Shown piece after piece: positions 52,418 through 61,256 of a stretch of DNA of 64,000 nucleotides. Origin of the DNA: Sarcina sp034439435. Lineage in GTDB: Bacteria; Bacillota; Clostridia; Clostridiales; Clostridiaceae. The stretch is taken from NCBI RefSeq assembly GCF_034439435.1, contig NZ_JAPCKJ010000001.1:1-64000 (forward strand). The letters run 5' to 3'. The notes beneath the pieces are model-generated. The model did no database searches. It saw nothing but the letters and a program-made list of their open reading frames with translations, and was not told the origin of the DNA. Position 1 is the first letter of the stretch, and the number at the start of each line of letters is the position of its first letter. A program made the position numbers and the translations under genes.

Positions 52418-53584
52418 TTAAAAGTCAACATTATTACCATAATACGTACAAGTATAAAGTTTTTCCATAGTTTCATCATTTATTTCTCTTGGATTGGAAC
52501 CTGTGCATGGATCTAATACTGCATTATGGGCTATAAATTTAAGATTATCCTTAAACTCAGTTTCATCTACTCCATATTCTTTCATAGAACATGGTATATT
52601 TAATTCTTTATTTAATTTATTTATTAACTCTATAAGAGCATCGGTTAATTCACAGTCATTTTCTCCTTTTAATCCAATATGTCTAGCTATATCACCATAT
52701 CTATTTTCACAAGCTTTTCTATTATATTTAATTACATATGGTAAGAAAATAGCATTGGCACAACCATGAGGTATATGGAATACAGCTCCTACTTTATGAG
52801 CCATAGAATGCACTATACCTAAAAGAGCATTTGAGAAAGCCATTCCTGCTAGACATTGAGCCTCATGCATTTCGCCTCTTGCTTTCATATCTCCCTTAAA
52901 GGAGTTTACTAAATGAGTATTCACCATTTCTATTGCTTTTAAAGCTAATGGATCTGTGAAATTAGAGCTTTGACTTGCTGTATAAGCTTCAATAGCATGA
53001 GTTAACGCATCCATTCCTGTGTGAGCTACTAACTTTTCTGGCATAGTTTCAGCTAAACTTGGATCTACAATAGCTATATCTGGTGTGATTTCAAAATCAG
53101 CTAATGGATACTTAATCTTAGCTTTGTAATCAGTTATTACTGAAAAAGCAGTAACTTCAGTAGCAGTTCCAGATGTTGATGGAATAGCTATGAATTTTGC
53201 TTTTTTTCTGAGCTTAGGTAATCCAAAAGGAACAATAGCTTCTTCAAAGGTAAAATCAGGATATTCATAAAAAATCCACATAGCCTTTGCTGCATCAATA
53301 GGTGATCCTCCTCCTATTGAAACTATCCAATCTGGTCCAAAAGCTTCCATTTCTTTAGCACCCTTCATAACTGTTTCAACTGAAGGATCTGGTTCTACTC
53401 CTTCAAATACCTTTGTTTCTATTCCAGCTTCCCTTAAATATCCTTCAACCTTATCTAAGAAGCCAAATCTTTTCATTGAACCTCCGCCAATAACAATAAA
53501 AGCTTTTTTTCCTTCTAAAGTTTTTAGTATTTCTAAAGAATCTTTTCCATGATATAAATCTCTTGGTAAAGTAAATCTTGCCAT
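52418..53584 (-). CDS. Iron-containing alcohol dehydrogenase
   Basis: 388 residues from the ATG at 53584, 7 nt after AGGAGG; the ATG 18 bases earlier would put that site inside the gene. Group III dehydrogenase: GGGSPIDAAKAMW (nucleotide binding), PSTSGTATEVTAFSVI, and metal-ligand region DALTHAIEAYTAS, HSMAHKVGAVFHIPHGCANA. Similar to butanol/ethanol dehydrogenases and to the C-terminal half of AdhE. It reduces aldehydes with NAD(P)H at the end of fermentation. Single gene. Confidence 0.92.
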   Translation of the reverse strand: MARFTLPRDLYHGKDSLEILKTLEGKKAFIVIGGGSMKRFGFLDKVEGYLREAGIETKVFEGVEPDPSVETVMKGAKEMEAFGPDWIVSIGGGSPIDAAKAMWIFYEYPDFTFEEAIVPFGLPKLRKKAKFIAIPSTSGTATEVTAFSVITDYKAKIKYPLADFEITPDIAIVDPSLAETMPEKLVAHTGMDALTHAIEAYTASQSSNFTDPLALKAIEMVNTHLVNSFKGDMKARGEMHEAQCLAGMAFSNALLGIVHSMAHKVGAVFHIPHGCANAIFLPYVIKYNRKACENRYGDIARHIGLKGENDCELTDALIELINKLNKELNIPCSMKEYGVDETEFKDNLKFIAHNAVLDPCTGSNPREINDETMEKLYTCTYYGNNVDF

Positions 53585-53634
53585 GCTAATGCCTCCTAAC
53601 ATAATAGTAACATTGTATATTTTTTCAAATAAAA

Positions 53635-53661
53635 TAGGTTTTATACCTAGTATAAAACCTA
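53635..53661 (-). terminator. Terminator of the second binding-protein gene
   Basis: TAGGTTTTATAC and GTATAAAACCTA form a perfect 12-bp stem with a 3-nt loop, followed by TTTTATTT on the minus strand. Confidence 0.85.
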
Positions 53662-53703
53662 CTTTACATTTTATTTCTTATAATTAAATTTTATTCCTAA
53701 ATT

Positions 53704-55155
53704 CTATTTATTTTCTTTCTTCCACTGATCTAATTGACTTTGCATTTCTGTTTTAACCTTTTCTAATCCACAGTCATATAACTTTTTGTTTAATCTTTCT
53801 AAACCATCAACTGCATCTATAGAACCAGAGAATAATAATCTTTCAAACTCTTTAAGTGCGTTATTTATAGCAGTTATTTCTGATGTAACTGGTTCTGTAT
53901 TAAACTTAAATCCTAATACAGGTGAAGATTTAGATGCATCATTAAACTCTTCAAAAGCTTGCCATTTATCTTTTGGGTCACTATCTAAAACATAAGTATC
54001 AAATAGATTTCCATATGCCCAACTTGTTACATTATAATTTTCTTGACCTTCAGGAGTTCTCTTTATTTGATTATCACTAACTTTTTCATAGTGAGTTCCC
54101 TCTAATCCAAACATTAACATATTTCTTAATGTAGAATCAGTATTTATTAAATTAATAAGCTCCATAGCCTTTTCTGGATTCTTAGATGTTGCTGATATAG
54201 CTGTCATTGCTCCTGTTGTTGAGTTATTTGATACAAAAGGATCTATTATAGATGTTGAAACAACCTCATAACCTGCGTTTTTACTCCATATGTTATCTGC
54301 ATAAGGCTGACCATCAGATTTCGATACGAATCTCTTAATTTCTTTTTCCATATTTTTAACTGCAGCATCTTGATTTATATATCCTTTTTCATAATACTCT
54401 CTAAGCTTTATAATCATTGCTTTCATTTCTTCAGTTTCATATATATTTTGAACTGTTAAAGTTTCATCATCTAAGAAAACACCTAAGGGTCTTAGAAGAT
54501 CATCAAAATTAATTGGTAGAGTATCTCCCTGAGTATAGAATGGTACTACATCAGGTTCATTTTCTTTTATAATCTTAAGCCATGGCTCTAAGTCCTCTAC
54601 TGTATGAATGTCTTCATAAGGTATGTTATATTTATCTACATATTCCTTAGTAAATACCCACATAGGAGCTATTCCTATTTCCTTTTGGTTCGGAACGGCA
54701 TAAATCTTTCCATCAATTTCAGCCCCCTTCCAAAGTCTTTCATCAATAACATCCTTAAGTTCTGCCCCATGAGAATCTATAAGATCATTTAATTCCATAA
54801 ATGCACCTTTTCTAGCATTTTCCAAATATGGATTTGCCCATGAACATGTAAATATTAAATCAAATTCTTCTCCTGAATTTGATAAAACATTGGTTTTTTG
54901 AGTATAATCACCAAAGTCTATAGATTTAATATCAACAGTTGCATTTATTTTGTCCTTTATATATTTATTTACTTCCTCTTCAACTAAATCACCATCTTTA
55001 GGATTTGCTCCTATAACGTACCAAACCAAATTAACTGGTTTATCTCCGTCAGCTGAATTTGAAATTCCTCCGGATCCTCCACATCCAGTTAGTACAACTG
55101 AAGTTGTAACCATGGCTCCTAACATTATTGCTAGTAATTTTTTTCTTTTAAGCAT
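53704..55155 (-). CDS. ABC transporter sugar-type solute-binding lipoprotein (DUF3502 type), copy B
   Basis: 483 residues, AAGGGGG 8 nt before the ATG. Lipoprotein signal MLKRKKLLAIMLGAMV ending in the lipobox VLTGC (Cys25). The body is a family 1 solute-binding protein (PVNLVWYVIGANPKD, DLIFTCSWANPYLENARKGA, AVPNQKEIGIAPMWVFTKEY), with the C-terminal extension common in this group. Close paralogue of the gene at 55308 (near-identical stretch SKNPEKAMELINL to ISDNQIKR region). No permease or ATPase gene is nearby. Ligand unknown, probably an oligosaccharide. Confidence 0.85.
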   Translation of the reverse strand: MLKRKKLLAIMLGAMVTTSVVLTGCGGSGGISNSADGDKPVNLVWYVIGANPKDGDLVEEEVNKYIKDKINATVDIKSIDFGDYTQKTNVLSNSGEEFDLIFTCSWANPYLENARKGAFMELNDLIDSHGAELKDVIDERLWKGAEIDGKIYAVPNQKEIGIAPMWVFTKEYVDKYNIPYEDIHTVEDLEPWLKIIKENEPDVVPFYTQGDTLPINFDDLLRPLGVFLDDETLTVQNIYETEEMKAMIIKLREYYEKGYINQDAAVKNMEKEIKRFVSKSDGQPYADNIWSKNAGYEVVSTSIIDPFVSNNSTTGAMTAISATSKNPEKAMELINLINTDSTLRNMLMFGLEGTHYEKVSDNQIKRTPEGQENYNVTSWAYGNLFDTYVLDSDPKDKWQAFEEFNDASKSSPVLGFKFNTEPVTSEITAINNALKEFERLLFSGSIDAVDGLERLNKKLYDCGLEKVKTEMQSQLDQWKKENK

Positions 55156-55241
55156 TTTTATTTCCCCCTTAAATGATATTTAAATCACATCATTATATAT
55201 GTTTATTTTTTTACATGATATAACATATTCCACAGAATTTA

Positions 55242-55256
55242 ATAAAACGTTTACAA
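55242..55256 (-). promoter_or_regulatory. cre-like site before binding-protein copy B
   Basis: Minus strand TTGTAAACGTTTTAT, 14 of 15 positions of the CcpA cre consensus, about 87 bases before the start codon. Confidence 0.5.
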
Positions 55257-55274
55257 CAATAGTTTTTAGTTAAT

Positions 55275-55300
55275 AAAAGGGGACTTATTAGTCCCCCTTT
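55275..55300 (-). terminator. Terminator of binding-protein copy A
   Basis: GGGGACT-AATA-AGTCCCC hairpin with A before and TTTT after on the minus strand, directly after the stop at 55308. Confidence 0.9.
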
Positions 55301-55307
55301 CTAAATT

Positions 55308-56756
55308 CTATTTATTTTCTTTTTTCCATTCATCTAATTGTTTTTGCATTTCAACTTTTATATCTTCTAATCCAGCATCATATAATTTCTTGTTTAACTT
55401 TTCTAATGATTCTTCAGTATTTACTGAACCAGTATATAACGGTCTTATAAACTCACTTAATACATTGTTTACAGCTGATATTTGCGTTACAACTGGCTCT
55501 GTATTAAACTTAAATCCTAAGATAGTTGATGTCTCAGCATTTTTGTTAAATTCTTCAAAAGCATCCCACTTATCCTTAGGGTCGGCATCTAAAACATAAG
55601 TATCAAATAGGTTACCATATGCCCAACTTGTTACATTGTATGGTCCATTTGGATCCCTCTTTATTTGGTTATCACTAACTTTTTCATAGTGAGTTCCCTC
55701 TAATCCAAACATTAACATATTTCTTAATGTAGAATCAGTATTTACTAAGTTAATAAGCTCCATAGCCTTTTCTGGATTCTTAGATGTTGCTGATATAGCT
55801 GTCATTGCCCCTGTTGTTGAATTATTTGTAACGTATGAAGGTATTATTGATGAAGTTACAACTGGACGTCCTAAAGATTGTCCCCATCCATTTTCAGCAT
55901 ATGGTTGTCCATCTGCCTTCCATACAAATCTCTTAACTTCACTTTGCATATTATTTACTGCTGCATCTTGATTTATATATCCCTTTTCATAAAATTCTCT
56001 TAATTTACTTAAAAGATACTTTAATTCTTCAGTTTCATATAAATTTTTAACTGTTAAACTTTCATCATCATAGAATATTCCTAAAGGTGACATTATATCT
56101 TCAACGCCCTCTAATGGAATTCCATCTCCTTGAGTATAGAATGGAACAAAATCTGGTTCCTTTTCTTTTATAAGTTGAAGCCATGGCTCTAAATCATCTA
56201 CAGAGTGAATATCCTCATATGGAACATCATATTTTTCAACAAGCTCTTTATCAAATACCCACATAGGTGCTGCTGCTATCTCCTTTTGATTTGGCACTGC
56301 ATATATACCTCCATCAACCTCTGCTCCCTTCCAAAGCCTTTCATCTATAACGCCTTTAAGCTCAGCTCCTTCTTTATCTATAAGATCATTTAATTCTAAG
56401 AAAGCTCCCTTTCTAGCATTATCTAAATATGGGAAAGCCCATGAACATGTAAATGCTAAGTCATATTCCTCTCCTGAGTTAGCTAAAACATTCATTTTTT
56501 GAGTGTAATCTCCAAAAGAAATATGTTTAATATCAACTGTAGCATTTATCTTGTCCTTTATATATTTATTGACTTCTTCTTCTACCACTTCATTATCAGC
56601 TGGTGCATCCCCTATTACATACCATACTAAATTCACTGGTTTCTCTCCTTCTCCACCTGATGAAGCGCTTCCACCTGAGCCACATCCAGTTAAAAGAGCA
56701 GATGTTCCAATCATTCCTCCTAATATTAATGCTATTATTTTTTTGTGTTTAAGCAT
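55308..56756 (-). CDS. ABC transporter sugar-type solute-binding lipoprotein (DUF3502 type), copy A
   Basis: 482 residues, AAGGGGG before the ATG. Signal MLKHKKIIALILGGMIG with lipobox LLTGC (Cys25), Ser/Gly linker, then a body closely similar to copy B (KPVNLVWYVIGDAPADNEVV; YAVPNQKEIAAAPMWVFDKE). The two differ most in the mid-region (VVTSSIIPSYVTNN against VVSTSIIDPFVSNN) and around the ligand cleft, so they may bind related but different ligands. Each has its own promoter region and terminator. A transport complex must be encoded elsewhere. Confidence 0.85.
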   Translation of the reverse strand: MLKHKKIIALILGGMIGTSALLTGCGSGGSASSGGEGEKPVNLVWYVIGDAPADNEVVEEEVNKYIKDKINATVDIKHISFGDYTQKMNVLANSGEEYDLAFTCSWAFPYLDNARKGAFLELNDLIDKEGAELKGVIDERLWKGAEVDGGIYAVPNQKEIAAAPMWVFDKELVEKYDVPYEDIHSVDDLEPWLQLIKEKEPDFVPFYTQGDGIPLEGVEDIMSPLGIFYDDESLTVKNLYETEELKYLLSKLREFYEKGYINQDAAVNNMQSEVKRFVWKADGQPYAENGWGQSLGRPVVTSSIIPSYVTNNSTTGAMTAISATSKNPEKAMELINLVNTDSTLRNMLMFGLEGTHYEKVSDNQIKRDPNGPYNVTSWAYGNLFDTYVLDADPKDKWDAFEEFNKNAETSTILGFKFNTEPVVTQISAVNNVLSEFIRPLYTGSVNTEESLEKLNKKLYDAGLEDIKVEMQKQLDEWKKENK

Positions 56757-56848
56757 TTTTATTTTCCCCCTTAAGTAAAACTATTAATTTCTTGTAATAT
56801 ATATTTATTATGTAAACCAAATTATTATTCTTATTTCATTAACATTTA

Positions 56849-56863
56849 ATAAAACGTTTACTT
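56849..56863 (-). promoter_or_regulatory. cre-like site before binding-protein copy A
   Basis: Minus strand AAGTAAACGTTTTAT, 13 of 15 cre positions, about 93 bases before the start, nearly the same distance as in copy B, so the promoters were duplicated with the genes. Confidence 0.45.
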
Positions 56864-56903
56864 AAAATAAATAAAGGTGATTACCAATAGATATTTAAAA
56901 TAA

Positions 56904-56934
56904 AAAATAGCTAATTTAAAAATTAGCTATTTTA
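56904..56934 (-). terminator. Terminator of the serine hydrolase gene
   Basis: AAAATAGCTAATTT pairs perfectly with AAATTAGCTATTTT; T-rich on both sides. Confidence 0.8.
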
Positions 56935-56963
56935 TAATAATTAGATTACATAGAATTATAAAA

Positions 56964-57971
56964 TCACATGAAAGACTCTTCTATTTTCTTTGAAAGTTCA
57001 AATTTACTAAATTCCCTATTCCCTAATATATTAACAACAATATCTTTGTCTGGATATATTGCAGACATAAAGGTAACACCAGGATCTGAACCTGTCAAAT
57101 AATATTTATATATACCACCTTCTCTCTTTATAATCCAAATACCATACCCATAATAAACATCATAATTTACATATACATGAGGAGTTAACAGCTTCTTTGT
57201 TATATCTTCATTTAAAATTTCAAAGTTAATTAACCCTCTCCATAACTTGTCCATATCCTCTTCTGTTACAAAAACTCCACCATCACCGCCACCTACAACA
57301 GGTAGGGAATATATATTGCTCTTTAATTGTCCATTTTTTGTTTCTTCATATCCATAAGCACAATTTTCAGGAAGCATATCCATAGCAAAGTATCCTGAAT
57401 CTTTCATATTTAAAACATCAAATATATTTGCTTGTACAAAATCCTTAAAACCTTGGTCACTCACTTTTTCAACTATTAAAGATAAAATAACAAAACCAGA
57501 ATTATTATAAGAAAATTTATCTCCTGGTTTGAATTTCATTTTTCCTTTTTTTAAAAGAGGTAGAAAATCCTTTGGTTCTCTTAAAAGATACATTGGTATA
57601 TCTCTCCAAAGTTCGCTAAAATCGTTCATTTCATCCTCATCAAAGTAATCAGGAATCCCTGAAGTATGTGTTAAAAGTTGTTCTATTGTTATAGAATCAT
57701 CATAATTTTGAAAATCAATATAATTTTTTATTAAAGAATCAAATTTAAGTTTTCCTTCTTCAACTAACTTACATATAGCTATAGCAGTAAATATTTTTGC
57801 TCCTGAAGCAACTCCAAATCTTGTTTCTAGATTATTTTCTCTCTTATTGGGAATATCTGCATATCCACATGTTTTACTAAATATCAATCCATCTTTATCT
57901 CTTAAAGTAAGCACTCCCGAAAAGTTTTTTATTTCTTTAATACTATCATTTATTTTATCATAAACGCTCAT
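56964..57971 (-). CDS. Serine hydrolase, beta-lactamase/PBP-like fold
   Basis: 335 residues, AGGAG before the ATG. Class C-type motifs: SxxK as Ser56-Gly-Ala-Lys59 (GVASGAKIFTAIAI), YxN as FSYNNSGF, and LLTHTSGIPDYFD typical of this family. No signal peptide, so a cytoplasmic esterase or peptidase-like enzyme is more likely than a secreted beta-lactamase. The third motif region reads TGSDPG. Substrate unknown. Single gene. Confidence 0.85.
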   Translation of the reverse strand: MSVYDKINDSIKEIKNFSGVLTLRDKDGLIFSKTCGYADIPNKRENNLETRFGVASGAKIFTAIAICKLVEEGKLKFDSLIKNYIDFQNYDDSITIEQLLTHTSGIPDYFDEDEMNDFSELWRDIPMYLLREPKDFLPLLKKGKMKFKPGDKFSYNNSGFVILSLIVEKVSDQGFKDFVQANIFDVLNMKDSGYFAMDMLPENCAYGYEETKNGQLKSNIYSLPVVGGGDGGVFVTEEDMDKLWRGLINFEILNEDITKKLLTPHVYVNYDVYYGYGIWIIKREGGIYKYYLTGSDPGVTFMSAIYPDKDIVVNILGNREFSKFELSKKIEESFM

Positions 57972-58187
57972 TTTATCACTCCTCTAATAGTTTCATTCCC
58001 ATAAAAATCTTCTAAATATATTTTTATTTGTATATCTCTATTTCATTATACCTTTTTCTAGAATTTCCCTATTTAGGTATAATTATAACACTTAAATTTA
58101 TTTTTAAGATAAATTTAAATTCAAGTCATATATTAATACTATCTTTTAATGGTAAAATATAAATATTAATTAAAAGGAGAAATAGTA

Positions 58188-58544
58188 ATGAGAAATGATT
58201 ATATATTAGATTTAGCTGAATCCTTAGGAAAAAAATTAGGAAAACTTGTTCATGATGCAAAAGAAGATTCAGAGCCAATTGCAATAGAAAACTTAACAGA
58301 TAAAGATATATTAACTCTAAACTTAAAAAAGATGATTTCAAAAGGTGAGTATAATGAAGCTGAAAATTTATTATTTTCTTACTTAAATACTAAAAACACT
58401 TATAATTTAGAAGATCTTATTATTGTAGCAAATTGGTTTTATAATGAACTTTCTCTTAAAAGTGATGAGAATTTAAACCTTCATAATTTTAGTAGGGCTG
58501 AAATTTATCAAGGTCTTGAAGACTTTAAAAATCTTATAGTATAA
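58188..58544 (+). CDS. Small conserved cytoplasmic protein (DUF6483-like)
   Basis: 118 residues, AAAGGAG before the ATG. Helical throughout; the pattern MRNDYILDLAESLGKKLGKL and KGEYNEAENLLFSYLN looks like a small TPR-type repeat protein and fits a clostridial family of unknown function that I recall as DUF6483; that assignment is tentative. Single gene with terminator at 58678-58716. Confidence 0.75.
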   Translation: MRNDYILDLAESLGKKLGKLVHDAKEDSEPIAIENLTDKDILTLNLKKMISKGEYNEAENLLFSYLNTKNTYNLEDLIIVANWFYNELSLKSDENLNLHNFSRAEIYQGLEDFKNLIV

Positions 58545-58677
58545 GTTCATTTTATTAATTTATTTTTGTAACTATTTCTTTTTATTTAAGACATTATTAC
58601 GTAACTTATAAATGCTAAATTAATATTATTATTTATATAATAGTTTTAACTCCTTATACCCTTAAGTTTACGTATAT

Positions 58678-58716
58678 AAATTATCCAGTATTAAAGATTT
58701 TAATACTGGATAATTT
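58678..58716. terminator. Perfect 18-bp hairpin
   Basis: AAATTATCCAGTATTAAA, 3-nt loop, exact reverse complement, then T-rich sequence. About 130 bases after the gene at 58188. Confidence 0.75.
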
Positions 58717-58808
58717 AATTTTATGATTTATTTAAAGAATTTAAAATCAAATATTTTTATACCACTTTAAATTTTTTTGATAATTTATAGTTATTAATTA
58801 ATATAACA

Positions 58809-58840
58809 AAAGAGATGAAGGTTAAAAACTTCATCTCTTT
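58809..58840. terminator. Hairpin terminator, probably for the hyd-asr operon
   Basis: AAAGAGATGAAG and CTTCATCTCTTT form a perfect 12-bp stem. It could end transcripts from either side; for asrC it lies about 350 bases after the stop. Confidence 0.7.
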
Positions 58841-59186
58841 ATTTGATACCAGTAAGATTTATTATCTTCCTGACAATAGATAGGCTTATTATTTTTTATA
58901 TTTAAGAAATTATTTTAAAAGTAATTTTGCTTTTTATTTTGTTTATTTGTTTTTATCTTGTTTAATTAGTTTAATTTTGTTTACACTTAATTTTGCTTTT
59001 TAATTTAGAATATTTATTTATATTTTATCTTTGAATTTAGAATACTTGTAATTCTTTTTATTAATTTTTATATTTTTTGTTCAATTTATCATAGTAATTT
59101 TTCATTTGGTTAAACTTGTTTATTTTTTGTATTTTTTCTTTAGAATAAATTGTTTATATTTGATTTTTAATTTATATTAATTTTTT

Positions 59187-60185
59187 TTATTTGACATTTA
59201 TGTTAGCTTTATATTCACGCTCTTTCCAGTTAAGTCTTGTAGCAACCTTAGCTTCTTTGTTTAACTGAACTCCATCTAGCATGATTTCTTTAAACTTATT
59301 ATATCCTGCCATGTCCATTAAGTGGCCACCATGAAGGTATCTTGGTGAGCCTTGCAGAACATGTTTAGAGAATTTTTCCCAGTTCTTTATTACTTCATAC
59401 AATACTTCTTCTGTAATATAATCTAAGAATACTTCTCCAAGTCTAGGAGTCTTTTTACTTGTTCTTCCTCCTATTAAAACTCTATAATAAGTTTCTTTTG
59501 AACGAGTAAAGGCTCTTGTTGGACATGCTTCTACACACTCTCCACATCCTATACAAAGTTCTTCATTTCTTATTACTTTTCCATTCACTTCTTGAATAGC
59601 TGAAGTTGAATGAGCTGCACAGGCTCTTGCACATGCTCCACATCCTACGCATCTATCATAATCATACTCTGGAATAGTAACTCCTATTATTCCAAAATCT
59701 GTCATATGAGCTTTTATGCAATCATTTGGACATCCAGCTATACATATTTTAATATGATAATTACTTGGAAATATTATTTTTTCTAAGTTTCTTGCTAAAT
59801 AAGGTGTTTTTGCATTAGCTTTTATACAATGATCTGCTCCAACACAAGCAGATATATTTCTTGCTCCTAAAGTTGGATAACCATAATCATCAACCTCTAA
59901 GTCAACATTACAAAGTTCATTTTCAACTTCTTCTATGTATCCTCTAGCTAATTTATTTACTGCCTCTATGTTGTCATATTTTATTCCTGGAATATTAAAT
60001 GTTTGTCTAGTTCCAAAGTGGAAACTTCCATTACCATATTTCTCTGCTATTTCTTGAACTAGACTTAAATGTTTAGCACTTATTGTACCCCCAGGAACTC
60101 TCATTTGAAACATGAATTCTCCTGGAACCTTTGATTCACGGAAACAATTGGTACGTAATTTATCTATATCAATATCTCTATTCAT
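59187..60185 (-). CDS. asrC: Anaerobic sulfite reductase subunit C (siroheme, Fe-S)
   Basis: 332 residues. Siroheme/[4Fe-4S] site CVGADHCIKA and ICIAGCPNDCIKAHM (Cx5C, Cx3C), FHFGTRQTFNIPGI in the substrate domain, and two ferredoxin motifs CVGCGACARACAAHS and CIGCGECVEACPTRAF. Catalytic subunit reducing sulfite to sulfide. It is the last gene of the operon; asrA ends 24 nt upstream. The ribosome binding site GGGAG is 12 nt from the ATG, a little far. Confidence 0.92.
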   Translation of the reverse strand: MNRDIDIDKLRTNCFRESKVPGEFMFQMRVPGGTISAKHLSLVQEIAEKYGNGSFHFGTRQTFNIPGIKYDNIEAVNKLARGYIEEVENELCNVDLEVDDYGYPTLGARNISACVGADHCIKANAKTPYLARNLEKIIFPSNYHIKICIAGCPNDCIKAHMTDFGIIGVTIPEYDYDRCVGCGACARACAAHSTSAIQEVNGKVIRNEELCIGCGECVEACPTRAFTRSKETYYRVLIGGRTSKKTPRLGEVFLDYITEEVLYEVIKNWEKFSKHVLQGSPRYLHGGHLMDMAGYNKFKEIMLDGVQLNKEAKVATRLNWKEREYKANINVK

Positions 60186-60209
60186 AGCTATACTCTTCTC
60201 CCTTTAATA

Positions 60210-61241
60210 TTATCTTCCTAATTCTTCATAAATCTTATCTAATTCATCACTTAATTTATTTACTGTTGTTGCAAAGTTTATATATCTTGGACATATATCT
60301 GTACATCTTCCACAACCTACACATATTTGCTCTTTAGAAACATCAAGCTTTGGTCTATAGAATTTATCTAAAACTCTTTGCCTTATTCTTGTAGGAACTA
60401 TTTCACTCATACTCTTATTTTTTAAAGCAGAAGATTTAACTAACTGACATCCATTCCAAGTTCTTCTCACTTCCTTTAATTTAGAATTATCTGAATGAGT
60501 AACTTCCTTAGTAATCATACAAGAACAAGTTATACAGCTCATATTACAGCTACCACAGCCTATACAACGATTTTTATAAGTGTTCCATAAGTCTAATTCT
60601 TTAACTTTATCTAATACAACCTTGTCCCATATTTCTATTTCTGGTCTTCTAACCTTTATTTCATTTTCCTTTGCAAATTCCATTTCAAAGTTTTCTTCCT
60701 TTGAATTTTCAAAGTATTTATTGAAATCATCATCCTTAACCTTTATAGAAATTTCTCCATCTTCATGGAACTTAACTCCTAAAGAATAGTCATCTGATTG
60801 ATTAGTACCCATTGAAACACAAAAACATGTATCAAAAGATTTTGGACATCCCATAAGCATAAACTTAACTTTATCTCTTCTATTTCTATAGAAAGAATCA
60901 TGCTTTAAGGAATTATCTATTCTCTTTATTCCATGTAAGTCACAAGAACGTAAAATTATTAATATGTCCTTTTCCTCTTCTAAATCATCTGTTTTTAAAG
61001 ATTTACCTTCAAATTGAAGTGATAATGTATGATTTATTGGAATTAATAATTCCTTAGGTGAATATTGTGATTTCTCTTTATACACAACATCACTAAAAGA
61101 ATTTATCTCTCCATATCTAATATTATTTGTATAACTATGTCTTCCTTCCCCTTCAAAACTTACTGGGGCATATATTTTATATTGTTTTTTTAATTCATTT
61201 ATTAATTCATTGCTTTCGCTTTTTGATAATCTGTAATCCAT
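60210..61241 (-). CDS. asrA: Anaerobic sulfite reductase subunit A (Fe-S electron transfer)
   Basis: 343 residues, GGAGG before the ATG. Central domain with LIILRSCDLHGIKRID and the loop MLMGCPKSFDTCFC, then two ferredoxin-type sets, CIGCGSCNMSCITCSC and CVGCGRCTDICPRYI. In the classical asrABC operon this subunit passes electrons to AsrC from AsrB, the FAD/NADH subunit. Here no asrB lies between asrA and asrC; the gene upstream (15 nt) is an [FeFe] hydrogenase. Confidence 0.9.
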   Translation of the reverse strand: MDYRLSKSESNELINELKKQYKIYAPVSFEGEGRHSYTNNIRYGEINSFSDVVYKEKSQYSPKELLIPINHTLSLQFEGKSLKTDDLEEEKDILIILRSCDLHGIKRIDNSLKHDSFYRNRRDKVKFMLMGCPKSFDTCFCVSMGTNQSDDYSLGVKFHEDGEISIKVKDDDFNKYFENSKEENFEMEFAKENEIKVRRPEIEIWDKVVLDKVKELDLWNTYKNRCIGCGSCNMSCITCSCMITKEVTHSDNSKLKEVRRTWNGCQLVKSSALKNKSMSEIVPTRIRQRVLDKFYRPKLDVSKEQICVGCGRCTDICPRYINFATTVNKLSDELDKIYEELGR

Positions 61242-61256
61242 AAAAAATCCTCCATA

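Larger units (their letters stand above)
58545..59186. other. T-rich intergenic region with two terminators
   Basis: No gene in 640 bases. Two perfect hairpins (58678-58716 and 58809-58840) lie in the first half. From about 58900 to 59180 the plus strand is extremely T-rich with repeated TTTG/TTTA runs and few C, which would be an A-rich untranslated tail of the asrC transcript. Confidence 0.6.

Noticed and set aside
54604..54792. Small plus-strand ORFs opposite the binding-protein and GH101 genes
   Set aside because: They lie antisense to well-supported genes, lack ribosome binding sites and have composition expected from shadow frames.
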